Positions 1 to 5,694 of a stretch of 6,093 nucleotides of DNA are shown piece after piece; position 1 is the stretch's first letter; every line of letters begins with the position of its first letter. Position numbers and translations under genes: made by a program. A model generated the notes under the pieces. The model searched no databases. It was not told the DNA's origin and was given only the letters and a program-made list of their open reading frames with translations. This stretch comes from Syntrophobacterales bacterium (lineage in GTDB: Bacteria; Desulfobacterota; Syntrophobacteria; BM002). The DNA lies in contig JAUVTM010000133.1 in NCBI GenBank assembly GCA_030601545.1, positions 1-6,093 of the forward strand, given 5' to 3'.

Positions 1-216
1 AAGCGATGCCTTGTTACCAGGAACAGAGATGATTTCATTCGTTTGACCGTTCAGTTTTTTAACGACTATTTGCCTCACTATGGATTATTGATCATTCCGT
101 ATACCATACCTGGCGATCGGTTTGCCCAAATTGCCGATACACTTGCCAATTACGCCCGCAAGCACCCAAAAGGATTGCAATCCTACACCGTTGATTTTCT
201 GTCTATAATAAAATAG
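1..216 (+). CDS. PIN-like (DUF5615-type) protein, C-terminal fragment
   Basis: An open frame runs from base 1 to a TAG at 214-216 and gives 71 residues with no internal stop; the start lies left of the window. Near its beginning it reads CLVTRNRDDFIRL, resembling the conserved strand-plus-acidic motif (VTxDxDF type) of DUF5615 PIN-like proteins. Next come a GLLIIPY strand and an amphipathic helix (DRFAQIADTLANYARKHP), then a short tail ending TVDFLSIIK, which fits how this family ends. From family knowledge, these small single-domain proteins have a PIN nuclease fold and are often encoded just after a DUF433-type antitoxin gene; that partner would be outside the window. Residue 8 of the fragment is Asn where many relatives, as I recall them, carry Asp, so nuclease activity cannot be assumed. 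The gene is convergent with the transporter operon and probably unrelated to it. The family call rests on motif recognition only. Confidence 0.65.
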   Translation, partial: KRCLVTRNRDDFIRLTVQFFNDYLPHYGLLIIPYTIPGDRFAQIADTLANYARKHPKGLQSYTVDFLSIIK

Positions 217-266
217 TCCTCCTGTTCAATACCGTCACAGAATTATGGAACGATCAAAATCGGATT

Positions 267-284
267 GAAATTCAAACGAATTTC
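267..284. repeat. 7-bp inverted repeat, possible weak stem-loop
   Basis: GAAATTC at 267-273 and GAATTTC at 278-284 are perfect reverse complements around a 4-base loop (AAAC). The stem is mostly A-T, so it would be weak, and no T-run follows on either strand. It lies 50 bp after the stop of the PIN-like gene, where a transcript end would be expected, but it may equally be chance in AT-rich sequence. Confidence 0.35.
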
Positions 285-477
285 CCGGCTGAAAACAGAA
301 GTGTTCTAATTGGGAAAATCGGAGATAAGCTTTGGACGGCAATTTTCACCCGACGGATCGATGCCATTCGGATAATATCGGTGAGGCGTGCAAGGAAAAA
401 GCAGGTATATCCAAGCAATAGCAGTATTTCCCGGAGATATAATTTTATAGGCAGCCAATAGATTACGCGTCATCAAA

Positions 478-558
478 ATGTCCAAATGTCACGGACGTCC
501 CCTTCCCCCTGGCAAATACTGCAGATCTCTTGATTGCCATAAGGATATGGCGGCGTAG
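478..558 (+). CDS. doubtful 26-aa Cys/His-rich small ORF
   Basis: An ATG at 478-480 opens a 26-codon frame ending with TAG at 556-558. The peptide has Cys4-His5, Cys15 and Cys20-His21, with a GRPLPPGKYC segment that resembles the knuckle region of small zinc ribbons (CxxCGRPLPPG...C..C), although the first CxxC pair is incomplete. No Shine-Dalgarno sequence precedes the ATG, and an in-frame stop at 448-450 bounds it upstream. It may be a remnant of a zinc-ribbon protein or a chance frame; a frame this short in non-coding DNA is not surprising. Listed because the residue pattern is striking, not because expression is likely. Confidence 0.12.
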   Translation: MSKCHGRPLPPGKYCRSLDCHKDMAA

Positions 559-651
559 GATAGGGCCCAATGCAGGATCTGGAACGAACCGACATCCTTG
601 AATGGGTGAGCGTTCTTGAGAGAGCAGTTTGTTTTTTTCTCAGCCGCCCAG

Positions 652-1356
652 CTATGCTCTCACCCTCTTCCGATCGGCTCGGAACTCCTCACCGGATTCC
701 TCATAAACAACTTGGCCGTTGAGGAAAACATAGGCCCGATCTGCCAGATTCAGTGCCATATCCAGGTTTTGTTCAACCAGCAAAATAGCCATGCCGCTGG
801 ACGTCAAATGGCGGCACACATCCTTCACCCGTTGGATTACCTGGACCGAAAGCCCCTCGGATGGCTCATCCATCAACAATAAGGTGGGATTGGTGACCAG
901 CGCCCTGGCCACAGCCAGCATTTGTTGCTCACCTCCGCTGAGCCGGCCTCCACCTACCTGACTCCTTTGCTGAAGTTCGGGAAAAAGGTCATACACCGAC
1001 TTCAAGGTCCAGGCCTTCTCTTGCCCGCGGCTCCTGCTGGCAGCAAAGCGCAGATGTTCTTCCACTGTCAATGAGGGGAACAACAACCTCCCCTGCGGCA
1101 CGTAGCCCAACCCCAGTGCCGCCACTCTGTGGGTGGTCATTCGCGATGTCTCACAGCCTTCGAAGACAATTGACCCTCGCCGCTTAACCGGCGGAAAAGC
1201 CAGTATGGAGCGCAATAATGTCGTCTTACCCATGCCGTTGCGGCCCACCACCAGTACCAGTTCGCCATGGTTTACCGCGAGTTTTACATCCTGTAGGACA
1301 TGGCTCTTTCCATAGTAGGCGTCCAAGCCAGATATTTGCAACAGCGACTCAGGCAT
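652..1356 (-). CDS. livF: HAAT/Liv-type ABC transporter ATP-binding protein LivF
   Basis: A 234-residue cytoplasmic ATPase, close to the usual LivF length (about 235). It pairs with LivG to power uptake through LivH/LivM. Visible motifs in order: Walker A GRNGMGKTT (38-46), Q-loop Gln88 in YVPQGR, ABC signature LSGGEQQ (139-145), Walker B LLLMDEP with Asp163 and catalytic Glu164, D-loop EGLS (167-170), and VEQN (194-197) at the switch position. Gln there instead of the usual ABC His is normal for LivF and helps separate it from LivG. The N-terminus (LLQISGLDAYYGKSHVLQDV) is typical of the subfamily. The ATG at 1354-1356 overlaps the livG stop by 8 bp, so translation is probably coupled; a purine-rich GGGGAAGG lies just upstream. 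It is the last gene of the operon; the stop is TAG at 652-654 and no clear terminator follows. Confidence 0.95.
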   Translation of the reverse strand: MPESLLQISGLDAYYGKSHVLQDVKLAVNHGELVLVVGRNGMGKTTLLRSILAFPPVKRRGSIVFEGCETSRMTTHRVAALGLGYVPQGRLLFPSLTVEEHLRFAASRSRGQEKAWTLKSVYDLFPELQQRSQVGGGRLSGGEQQMLAVARALVTNPTLLLMDEPSEGLSVQVIQRVKDVCRHLTSSGMAILLVEQNLDMALNLADRAYVFLNGQVVYEESGEEFRADRKRVRA

Positions 1357-2149
1357 ATCCTTCCCCGTCGGTCTCTGAACTGAGAGTGTAAATTTCCTGG
1401 ACCCCCTGGTTGGCGCGAACCTGGGCGGGAGAACCCTCTGCGATGATGCGGCCCTGATGCAGGACAGAGACCTGACCTGCTATCCTGAAGGCCGTCTCAA
1501 TATCATGCTCGATGATCACCACGGTGATGTGAGAGCGCAGCCCCATTATCAAATCGGTCATAAAAATCCTCTCATTGGCCGACAGCCCGGCCATGGGCTC
1601 GTCTAGCAGCAGTATCTTAGGATCGTGGGCCAGGGTTATGCCCAGTTCCAACTGCCGGTGCTCTCCGTGAGACAGTTCGCTGGCCGTCACATCGATCTTC
1701 TCGGCCAAACCCACCAGAGCTGCAACTTCCCGAGCGCGCGAACATTGTTCAGGGTATTTTTTCCACGACCGGAACAGGGTCCTGAGCTTTGATGAAGAGC
1801 GTTCCCCCCTTCTCCAGGCTGCCAGGAAGATATTTTCCTGAACGGTCATCTGCATGAACAGATTTGAACTCTGGTAGGTTCGACCCAGACCCAACTGGAT
1901 ACGATTCTGAACCGGATCTTCGGTCAGATCCTGACCATAAAGACAAATCTGTCCGTGATCCACCGATATTTCACCGGTTATCAAGTTGAATAAAGTGCTT
2001 TTGCCGGCGCCATTGGGCCCGATCAGGGCGCGCCTCTCCCCCGAAGGGACAACCAAGTCCACATCGACCACTGCATCTATGCCTCCGAACGACCTGGAGA
2101 CACCTTTGAGAGTGAGAGCGCTTTTCTGATCAGACACCATGGCTGCCAT
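1349..2149 (-). CDS. livG: HAAT/Liv-type ABC transporter ATP-binding protein LivG
   Basis: A 266-residue cytoplasmic ATPase, the partner of LivF. Motifs: Walker A GPNGAGKST (44-52), Q-loop Gln93 in RTYQSS, signature LSHGEHRQLE (159-168, the LivG-style variant of LSGGQ), Walker B ILLLDEP (179-185) with Asp183 and Glu184, D-loop AGLS (187-190), and the switch His215 in IIEHD. The long insert between Q-loop and signature (about 110-155) and the AEGSPAQVRANQGVQEIY tail are typical of LivG. ATG at 2147-2149 is chosen because a GAAAGAAG ribosome-binding sequence lies 9 bases upstream; the in-frame ATG at codon 4 (2138-2140) has none. It starts 29 bp after the binding-protein stop and ends inside the livF start, so it belongs to the same transcript. 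No missing catalytic residues. Confidence 0.95.
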   Translation of the reverse strand: MAAMVSDQKSALTLKGVSRSFGGIDAVVDVDLVVPSGERRALIGPNGAGKSTLFNLITGEISVDHGQICLYGQDLTEDPVQNRIQLGLGRTYQSSNLFMQMTVQENIFLAAWRRGERSSSKLRTLFRSWKKYPEQCSRAREVAALVGLAEKIDVTASELSHGEHRQLELGITLAHDPKILLLDEPMAGLSANERIFMTDLIMGLRSHITVVIIEHDIETAFRIAGQVSVLHQGRIIAEGSPAQVRANQGVQEIYTLSSETDGEGYA

Positions 2150-2178
2150 ATTAATTTACTTCTTTCAAAGAATGCACC

Positions 2179-3513
2179 TTACTTCCAACCGCCGTTTTTC
2201 TTCAAGTTCTTGACGTAGTCCTTGCCGAACCACTTCTCGATCTCCGCGAAGTATTCAGCCTTTTTTCCCGGGGGATAGTCACGTGTGGTGGCCGGACCTG
2301 CCATATACTTTTGAGCCATGTTGGCGTAAGGGCCGAACTGCGAAACATTCTCATAGGTCTTAACGGCAATGTTCATCAGCTTACCGTCTTTCTTGACCAC
2401 CTTTTTGATGTAGATATTCTGAATAGGGTTGCCAAAGCTGTCAAAGTAGAAAGGCCCGCGAGGAGATTCCGCGTTGCTCATCTTAACCTTGCGCACGGCT
2501 TCGACGAACGCCTTAGGGTCGTCCACCTTGCCGTTAAGGGCCTCCATGGCCTTAAAAGCCACGCGCATAGCATCGTATCCCTGCATGGCGATGACGTCCG
2601 GGTAGTGACCGTAGGCCTTTTTAAAGTCCTCACGGAACTTCTGGTTGGCTTTCGAGGGGTTTCCGTCGTAGTAGTGCAGTGAGGAATACACACCCAGGGC
2701 CTGGTCGCCCAGTTCGGGCAGCATTGATACGATGGGCACGTTGGCCTGACCCAAGATCTGGGGGTACTTCTTGTCCAGGCCGAACTGCTTCCACTGTTTG
2801 AAAAAGGCCACCACTTGAGCGCCGCCGGAGTTGTTCAACACAGCGTCATACTCACCGGACAAACTGGCCAGGCGGGCCATAATGGAACTGAAGTCCACGG
2901 CCTCTACCGGGTGCCAGATGCGCAGGACTTCTTCGCCGCCATTCTCCAGGAACCCGCGAATAAAGCCTGCCGCCTGATCCCAGGGATAGGAATAATCCTG
3001 TCCCACGATGATTATCTTCTTGTAGCCCAGATCCTTGGCACAATACTGGCCAAAGTTAAAGATGACCTGAGCGCCGGTCCAGCCAGGTCGTACCACGCTG
3101 TAGGTGGCCTTGCGCATGGTGATGTCTTCGGGAGCCGAATAGCCGATGAGCATCGGAGTGTCCGGGTTGCGTGCGCCCCAGTCCACGGCGGCCATACCCT
3201 CGTGTCCCAGGGATGGGCCGATGATGAAATGGACTTTATCCCGGTTTTTCAATGAGCCCAGTTTGGTCACCATAACCTCCACGTCGGCTTTGGTGTCCTC
3301 GCTGAAAAGCTTTATGGGGATTCCGTTGAACTTGTAGTCCCTTTCAGCCAGGGCGAGCTTGACTCCCTGGAGAGCGCCCTCCCCGAAAATAGTGGCCCAA
3401 CCGGTAGTGGGTCCGATTGTACCGACCCGAATCTCATCCACCGCGCTGACGGTGCCCACCGTGGCAAAAAACATGACGGCGGTCAACAATACTGCAAACT
3501 TACCTTTAGCCAT
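2179..3513 (-). CDS. HAAT-family periplasmic substrate-binding protein (Peripl_BP_6 / type 1 PBP fold)
   Basis: A 444-residue precursor of the solute receptor for the transporter. Residues 1-24 form a Sec signal peptide: Lys3/Lys5, a hydrophobic core AVLLTAVMFFATVG, then VSA with predicted cleavage before Val25. No lipobox Cys is present, so the mature protein should be free in the periplasm of a Gram-negative cell. The mature start IRVGTIGPTTGWATIFGEGALQGVKLALAE (28-57) is the classic first strand and helix of Liv-type binding proteins. FIIGPSLGHEGMAAVDWG (96-113) and KKIIIVGQDYSYPWDQAAGF (165-184) match the domain-1/domain-2 core, and SPRGPFYFDSFGNPIQNIYI (350-369) is the usual C-terminal segment. 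About 55 further residues (390-444), Tyr- and Lys-rich, extend beyond the E. coli LivJ/LivK core (about 367 aa). ATG at 3511-3513 has a near-consensus Shine-Dalgarno 5 bases upstream. The ligand is not inferable; amino acids, aromatic acids or amides are all possible. Confidence 0.93.
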   Translation of the reverse strand: MAKGKFAVLLTAVMFFATVGTVSAVDEIRVGTIGPTTGWATIFGEGALQGVKLALAERDYKFNGIPIKLFSEDTKADVEVMVTKLGSLKNRDKVHFIIGPSLGHEGMAAVDWGARNPDTPMLIGYSAPEDITMRKATYSVVRPGWTGAQVIFNFGQYCAKDLGYKKIIIVGQDYSYPWDQAAGFIRGFLENGGEEVLRIWHPVEAVDFSSIMARLASLSGEYDAVLNNSGGAQVVAFFKQWKQFGLDKKYPQILGQANVPIVSMLPELGDQALGVYSSLHYYDGNPSKANQKFREDFKKAYGHYPDVIAMQGYDAMRVAFKAMEALNGKVDDPKAFVEAVRKVKMSNAESPRGPFYFDSFGNPIQNIYIKKVVKKDGKLMNIAVKTYENVSQFGPYANMAQKYMAGPATTRDYPPGKKAEYFAEIEKWFGKDYVKNLKKNGGWK

Positions 3514-3518
3514 TTCAT

Positions 3519-3526
3519 TCCTCCTT
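3519..3526 (-). promoter_or_regulatory. strong Shine-Dalgarno of the substrate-binding protein gene
   Basis: On the minus strand AAGGAGGA sits 5 bases before the ATG at 3513. It is a near-perfect anti-16S match with good spacing, among the strongest in the operon, and fits the need for the binding protein in excess over the membrane components. It also fixes the start codon. Confidence 0.8.
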
Positions 3527-3537
3527 CATTAAAGTTT

Positions 3538-3555
3538 TCCGAAAGGTTTTTCGGA
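3538..3555 (-). promoter_or_regulatory. intercistronic stem-loop between livM and the binding-protein gene
   Basis: TCCGAAA (3538-3544) and TTTCGGA (3549-3555) are perfect reverse complements around a 4-base loop. In the minus-strand transcript the hairpin lies in the 59-base gap after the livM stop and ends 11 bases before the AAGGAGGA of the binding-protein gene. No U-tract follows, so it is unlikely to be an intrinsic terminator. A 5'-end stabilising or RNase-processing structure that raises the downstream message is the likeliest role. An alternative, partly overlapping pairing (CGAAAAGG with CCTTTCG, one bulge) is possible. Function is inferred from position. Confidence 0.5.
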
Positions 3556-3572
3556 TCCTTTTCGTTGAGGGT

Positions 3573-4571
3573 TTACGGTTTAGCAGTTTTATTGCCGAGG
3601 GCAAGAAAACTGAGCATTTTGCCTTTATAAGCCTCCCAGATCTGCCTGGCAGAGCCGGCGATGCCCTTGGGCGCGAACATGATAATGACAAGAAACATCA
3701 CGCCCATGACCAGCACGTACCGCTCTGTGACGCCGCTGAGCACCACATCCAGAGTCTTAAGAATCCCAGTGCCCAAAACAGCGCCAAATAACGTGTTTAT
3801 CCCACCCAGAATGCTGGCCATCAGGGCCTCCACGTTGGCTGTGAGCGAAACCGAGTGAGGATTAATCAGCCCGGTGAAATAAGCGAAGAAAACGCCCCCC
3901 ACGGCCGCCACAAGGGCAGCGAAGATAAACGCCAGGTAGCGCAACAACATCACAGGGTAGCCCAGCATGGCCATCCTGGTTTCACTGTCGCGCACACCGC
4001 GCAGCATAAGACCGAACGGGGAGCGTTTCAGCGCGGCCAGGAACCAGACTACACCGGAGAAAGCAAAAAGCTGAAAGAAATAAAAGACGGTCTTGGACTT
4101 TTCCGCGGAGAAACCGAATAGCACCGGGGCGTAAATGCCTGTAATGCCCGAATCACCCTTGGTCATAGAGGCCCATTGGCTGGCCAGAGCCCATACAAGC
4201 TGGCCCAACACCAGGGTGAGCATAAGGAAATATACGCCTTTGGCCTTGATTGCCAACAGCCCGAACAGTCCCGCAGCCAGTACCGCCACCCCGATACCAG
4301 CCAGAGGTGGAATGGGAAAAGGAAGGCTGTAACGGGTCTGCAAAATAGCCACAAAATAGCCCGCAATTCCGAAAAAAGCTGCCTGCATCAACGATACAAG
4401 CCCTAGCTCGCCGGCCAGGTAACACAGGCTCATGGTTAACAGGCCGAAATACATGATCCTGATGGTCATCATAACAAAGTAGTCCGAGGTCAACCAGGGA
4501 AGCGACAGTAACAGCACTGTCAATACCGAGGCCAACACGGGCTTGATTAACCGGGGATCGGACCCGTTCAC
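3573..4571 (-). CDS. livM: HAAT/Liv-type ABC transporter permease LivM
   Basis: A 332-residue inner-membrane permease that forms the channel with LivH. About eight or nine hydrophobic segments are visible, roughly at 10-28, 33-52, 58-78, 89-108, 112-131, 162-180, 209-231, 245-275 and 284-301. Family marks: YLAGELGLVSLMQAAFFGIAGY (51-72, the GxLSLGhaaFfgiGAY-type region), IKAKGVYFLMLTLVLGQLVW (108-127), the cytoplasmic coupling loop FGLMLRGVRDSETRMAMLGYPV (186-207), which contacts the ATPases, GGINTLFGAVLGTGIL (256-271), and the terminal MFAPKGIAG (298-306). The start is GTG at 4569-4571, in a GTGA overlap with the livH stop and preceded by AAAGGAGG 4 bases upstream; the next in-frame ATG, at codon 34, would remove the first membrane segment. 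Translation is likely coupled to livH. Length is within the family range, with no sign of damage. Confidence 0.94.
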   Translation of the reverse strand: MNGSDPRLIKPVLASVLTVLLLSLPWLTSDYFVMMTIRIMYFGLLTMSLCYLAGELGLVSLMQAAFFGIAGYFVAILQTRYSLPFPIPPLAGIGVAVLAAGLFGLLAIKAKGVYFLMLTLVLGQLVWALASQWASMTKGDSGITGIYAPVLFGFSAEKSKTVFYFFQLFAFSGVVWFLAALKRSPFGLMLRGVRDSETRMAMLGYPVMLLRYLAFIFAALVAAVGGVFFAYFTGLINPHSVSLTANVEALMASILGGINTLFGAVLGTGILKTLDVVLSGVTERYVLVMGVMFLVIIMFAPKGIAGSARQIWEAYKGKMLSFLALGNKTAKP

Positions 4572-5434
4572 GCTGCCTCCTTTCCGAACAGGCCCTGAGG
4601 CCGAATGGACAGGATAACTGCAACAGGCAAAAACAATATAAACAGGGAGAATTCAGGTATGTATGCCGTGGCAAAGCTGTAGGCCAGGCCTGTTATCAAT
4701 GCCCCTACCGCAGTGCCGATCAGACTACCCAGACCGCCGATAATAATTACGATTAGGGTGAGGGTGAGTATGCGCCAATCCTCACCTACCACGAGCATCA
4801 TTAAGGTGCCGCCCACCACTCCCGCCGCACCGGCAAGAAAACCCGATAGGGCGAAAACCATGGTAAATATCCTTTTTACGTTGAACCCCAGGGCGGCCAC
4901 CATATTGAAATTGTCCACCCCCGCACGGATGGTAATGCCCAGGTTGGTCTTTTTCAGAAAGAGCCAGAGCCCGCCGCCCAGAACCAGGGCCATAGCCAGC
5001 ATAAAAAGCCTGTACACAGGGTAGTAGACGACGAGGATGGGAATCTCCACCGCCCCGCTCAGCATCTCAGGAATCTTGATAGTCTTGGGATAACCGCCCC
5101 AGATCACCAGCACCAGGTCACCGATTATGATGGCAATAGAAAGTGAGACCAGGGTTTCTATGAGATCGTTCCCTCTTGCCCAGCGCAGGAAAAAACGTTC
5201 CTCGACCAAAGCCAGCACTGCTATGGCAATTCCGGCAACCCCAATGGCCAGCAACCAACTGCCGCTGGCGTTGAGTACCGAAAGGCCCACAAAACCTCCC
5301 GCCAGATAAAAAGCCCCGTGCGACAGGTTGACCACCCGCATCAAACTGAAAGAGAGGGTCAGGCCGCTGGCTACTATGAACAGCAGCGCCGCCAGGGTAA
5401 ATCCGTTGAGTATGCACATCTTAACAAGAAACAC
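4568..5434 (-). CDS. livH: HAAT/Liv-type ABC transporter permease LivH
   Basis: A 288-residue inner-membrane permease, the LivM partner and first transporter gene of the operon. Diagnostic segments: NGFTLAALLFIVASGLTLSFSLMRVVNLSHGAF, given here by position (10-42; the LTL...MRVVNLSHG core is the LivH hallmark), VEERFFLRWARGNDLIETLVSLS (77-99), the coupling loop TNLGITIRAGVDNFNMVAALG (163-183), SGFLAGAAGVVGG (197-209), GGLGSLIGTAVGALITGL (233-250), and the terminal RPQGLFGK (278-285). Around eight hydrophobic segments are visible. The start is taken as GTG at 5432-5434, with GAGGG (5439-5443) upstream at suitable spacing; the alternative ATG at codon 6 (5417-5419) has only a poor ribosome-binding sequence. 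The stop TGA at 4568-4570 overlaps the livM start. Any operon promoter should lie in the 260-bp spacer upstream, unless transcription continues from the preceding gene. Confidence 0.93.
   Translation of the reverse strand: MFLVKMCILNGFTLAALLFIVASGLTLSFSLMRVVNLSHGAFYLAGGFVGLSVLNASGSWLLAIGVAGIAIAVLALVEERFFLRWARGNDLIETLVSLSIAIIIGDLVLVIWGGYPKTIKIPEMLSGAVEIPILVVYYPVYRLFMLAMALVLGGGLWLFLKKTNLGITIRAGVDNFNMVAALGFNVKRIFTMVFALSGFLAGAAGVVGGTLMMLVVGEDWRILTLTLIVIIIGGLGSLIGTAVGALITGLAYSFATAYIPEFSLFILFLPVAVILSIRPQGLFGKEAA
4576..4583 (-). promoter_or_regulatory. Shine-Dalgarno that decides the livM GTG start
   Basis: AAAGGAGG on the minus strand lies 4 bases before the GTG at 4571, inside the end of livH. 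It supports the GTG over any later ATG and indicates efficient re-initiation at the 4-bp stop/start overlap. Confidence 0.7.
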
Positions 5435-5490
5435 GGTTCCCTCTTTCCTTGTGTCAGGCTCGATCGGGCTCGGCTACATCCCCCCGCACG

Positions 5491-5504
5491 AGAGTAATCA
5501 CTCT
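5491..5504. promoter_or_regulatory. 14-bp palindrome, candidate operator upstream of livH
   Basis: AGAGT (5491-5495) and ACTCT (5500-5504) are perfect reverse complements around AATC, centred about 63 bp before the livH GTG. The short symmetric arms and the position between possible promoter and gene suit a dimeric regulator, but no regulator gene is in the window and the sequence matches no operator I can name. It could instead form a small RNA hairpin in the leader. Confidence 0.35.
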
Positions 5505-5645
5505 TCCGCGGCCTCTTAAGGCTGTCCGATAACATGCTTATGATCCGACCTGCTGCAAATTACGAGGATCTACTTTGATAGAACCCCAAAGCCGTCAATG
5601 CCCCGGTTTTTCGACTGGCCTGCTCTCGGACTGCCTCCTGGCGAT

Positions 5646-5681
5646 ACGTTGGCCGGGCACGGTACGTCCCCCGGCCAACGT
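5646..5681 (-). terminator. long GC-rich stem-loop after the PEP-hydrolase-like gene
   Basis: ACGTTGGCCGGG (5646-5657) and CCCGGCCAACGT (5670-5681) pair perfectly over 12 bp around a 12-base loop. It begins 13 bases after the TAG of the upstream gene on the minus strand, the expected place for a transcript end. No U-run follows on either strand, so it is either a hairpin terminator lacking a U-tract or a structure protecting the 3' end of the upstream message, possibly with partial read-through into livH. Confidence 0.55.
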
Positions 5682-5694
5682 GTTCATTTCAATC

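Larger units (their letters stand above)
217..651. other. convergent intergenic region, no confident gene
   Basis: This 435-bp stretch separates the stop of the PIN-like gene from the stop of livF. All frames on both strands are broken by stops at short intervals. It looks more AT-rich than the coding regions around it, mainly over about 220-480. It contains a 7-bp perfect inverted repeat (267-284), a 9-bp direct repeat AAAATCGGA (256-264 and 315-323), a TGGCAA/TTGCCA inverted repeat (510-515 and 534-539), the palindrome GGACGTCC (493-500) and a 26-codon Cys/His-rich frame (478-558). As two transcripts converge here, terminators are expected, but no classical hairpin plus U-tract is visible in either direction. 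The T-run at 631-637 has no stable stem in front of it. Confidence 0.6.
5435..5694 (-). promoter_or_regulatory. 260-bp leader/spacer upstream of livH, likely promoter region
   Basis: This gap separates the PEP-hydrolase-like gene from livH and is the only spacer in the operon long enough for a promoter. From its right end it holds a long GC-rich stem-loop (5646-5681), a TTGACG hexamer on the minus strand (5593-5598) that could be a -35 element but has no convincing -10 at 16-18 bp, a palindrome AGAGT-AATC-ACTCT (5491-5504), and two GGCTCG copies 10 bp apart (5457-5462 and 5467-5472). I see no clean sigma-70 or sigma-54 promoter and no recognisable riboswitch. Regulation by a DNA-binding protein at the palindrome is plausible but inferred. 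Confidence 0.4.

Noticed and set aside
493..500. GGACGTCC palindrome with GTGACATTT-like flank, reminiscent of sequences seen near REP-associated transposases
   Set aside because: Only one copy is present, with no transposase remnant or paired end, so a mobile-element call is not supported.
631..637. T-run that could end a plus-strand terminator
   Set aside because: No stable inverted repeat precedes it on the plus strand, and it would be an A-run for the livF transcript.
781..870. LivF switch residue is Gln rather than His, suggesting a defective ATPase
   Set aside because: VEQN at this place is the normal LivF form; the catalytic Glu and all other motifs are intact.
616..882. 88-codon plus-strand frame across the livF end
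   Set aside because: Most of it is antisense to livF; the peptide has no family resemblance and no ribosome-binding sequence stands out.
2815..3255. 146-codon plus-strand open frame antisense to the binding-protein gene
   Set aside because: It lies wholly inside a gene with clear family motifs, shows no recognisable domain, and is explained by the codon bias of the opposite strand.
4153..4674. 173-codon minus-strand frame spanning the livH/livM junction
   Set aside because: It is an out-of-frame reading of two well-supported permease genes, with no membrane pattern or domain of its own.
5530..5542. ATAA/TTAT imperfect palindrome in the livH upstream region
   Set aside because: The arms are only 4 bp, which is expected by chance in a spacer of this size.
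5570..5598. Candidate sigma-70 promoter with TTGACG on the minus strand
   Set aside because: The hexamers at 16-18 bp spacing match TATAAT poorly, so it is not listed as a separate promoter.
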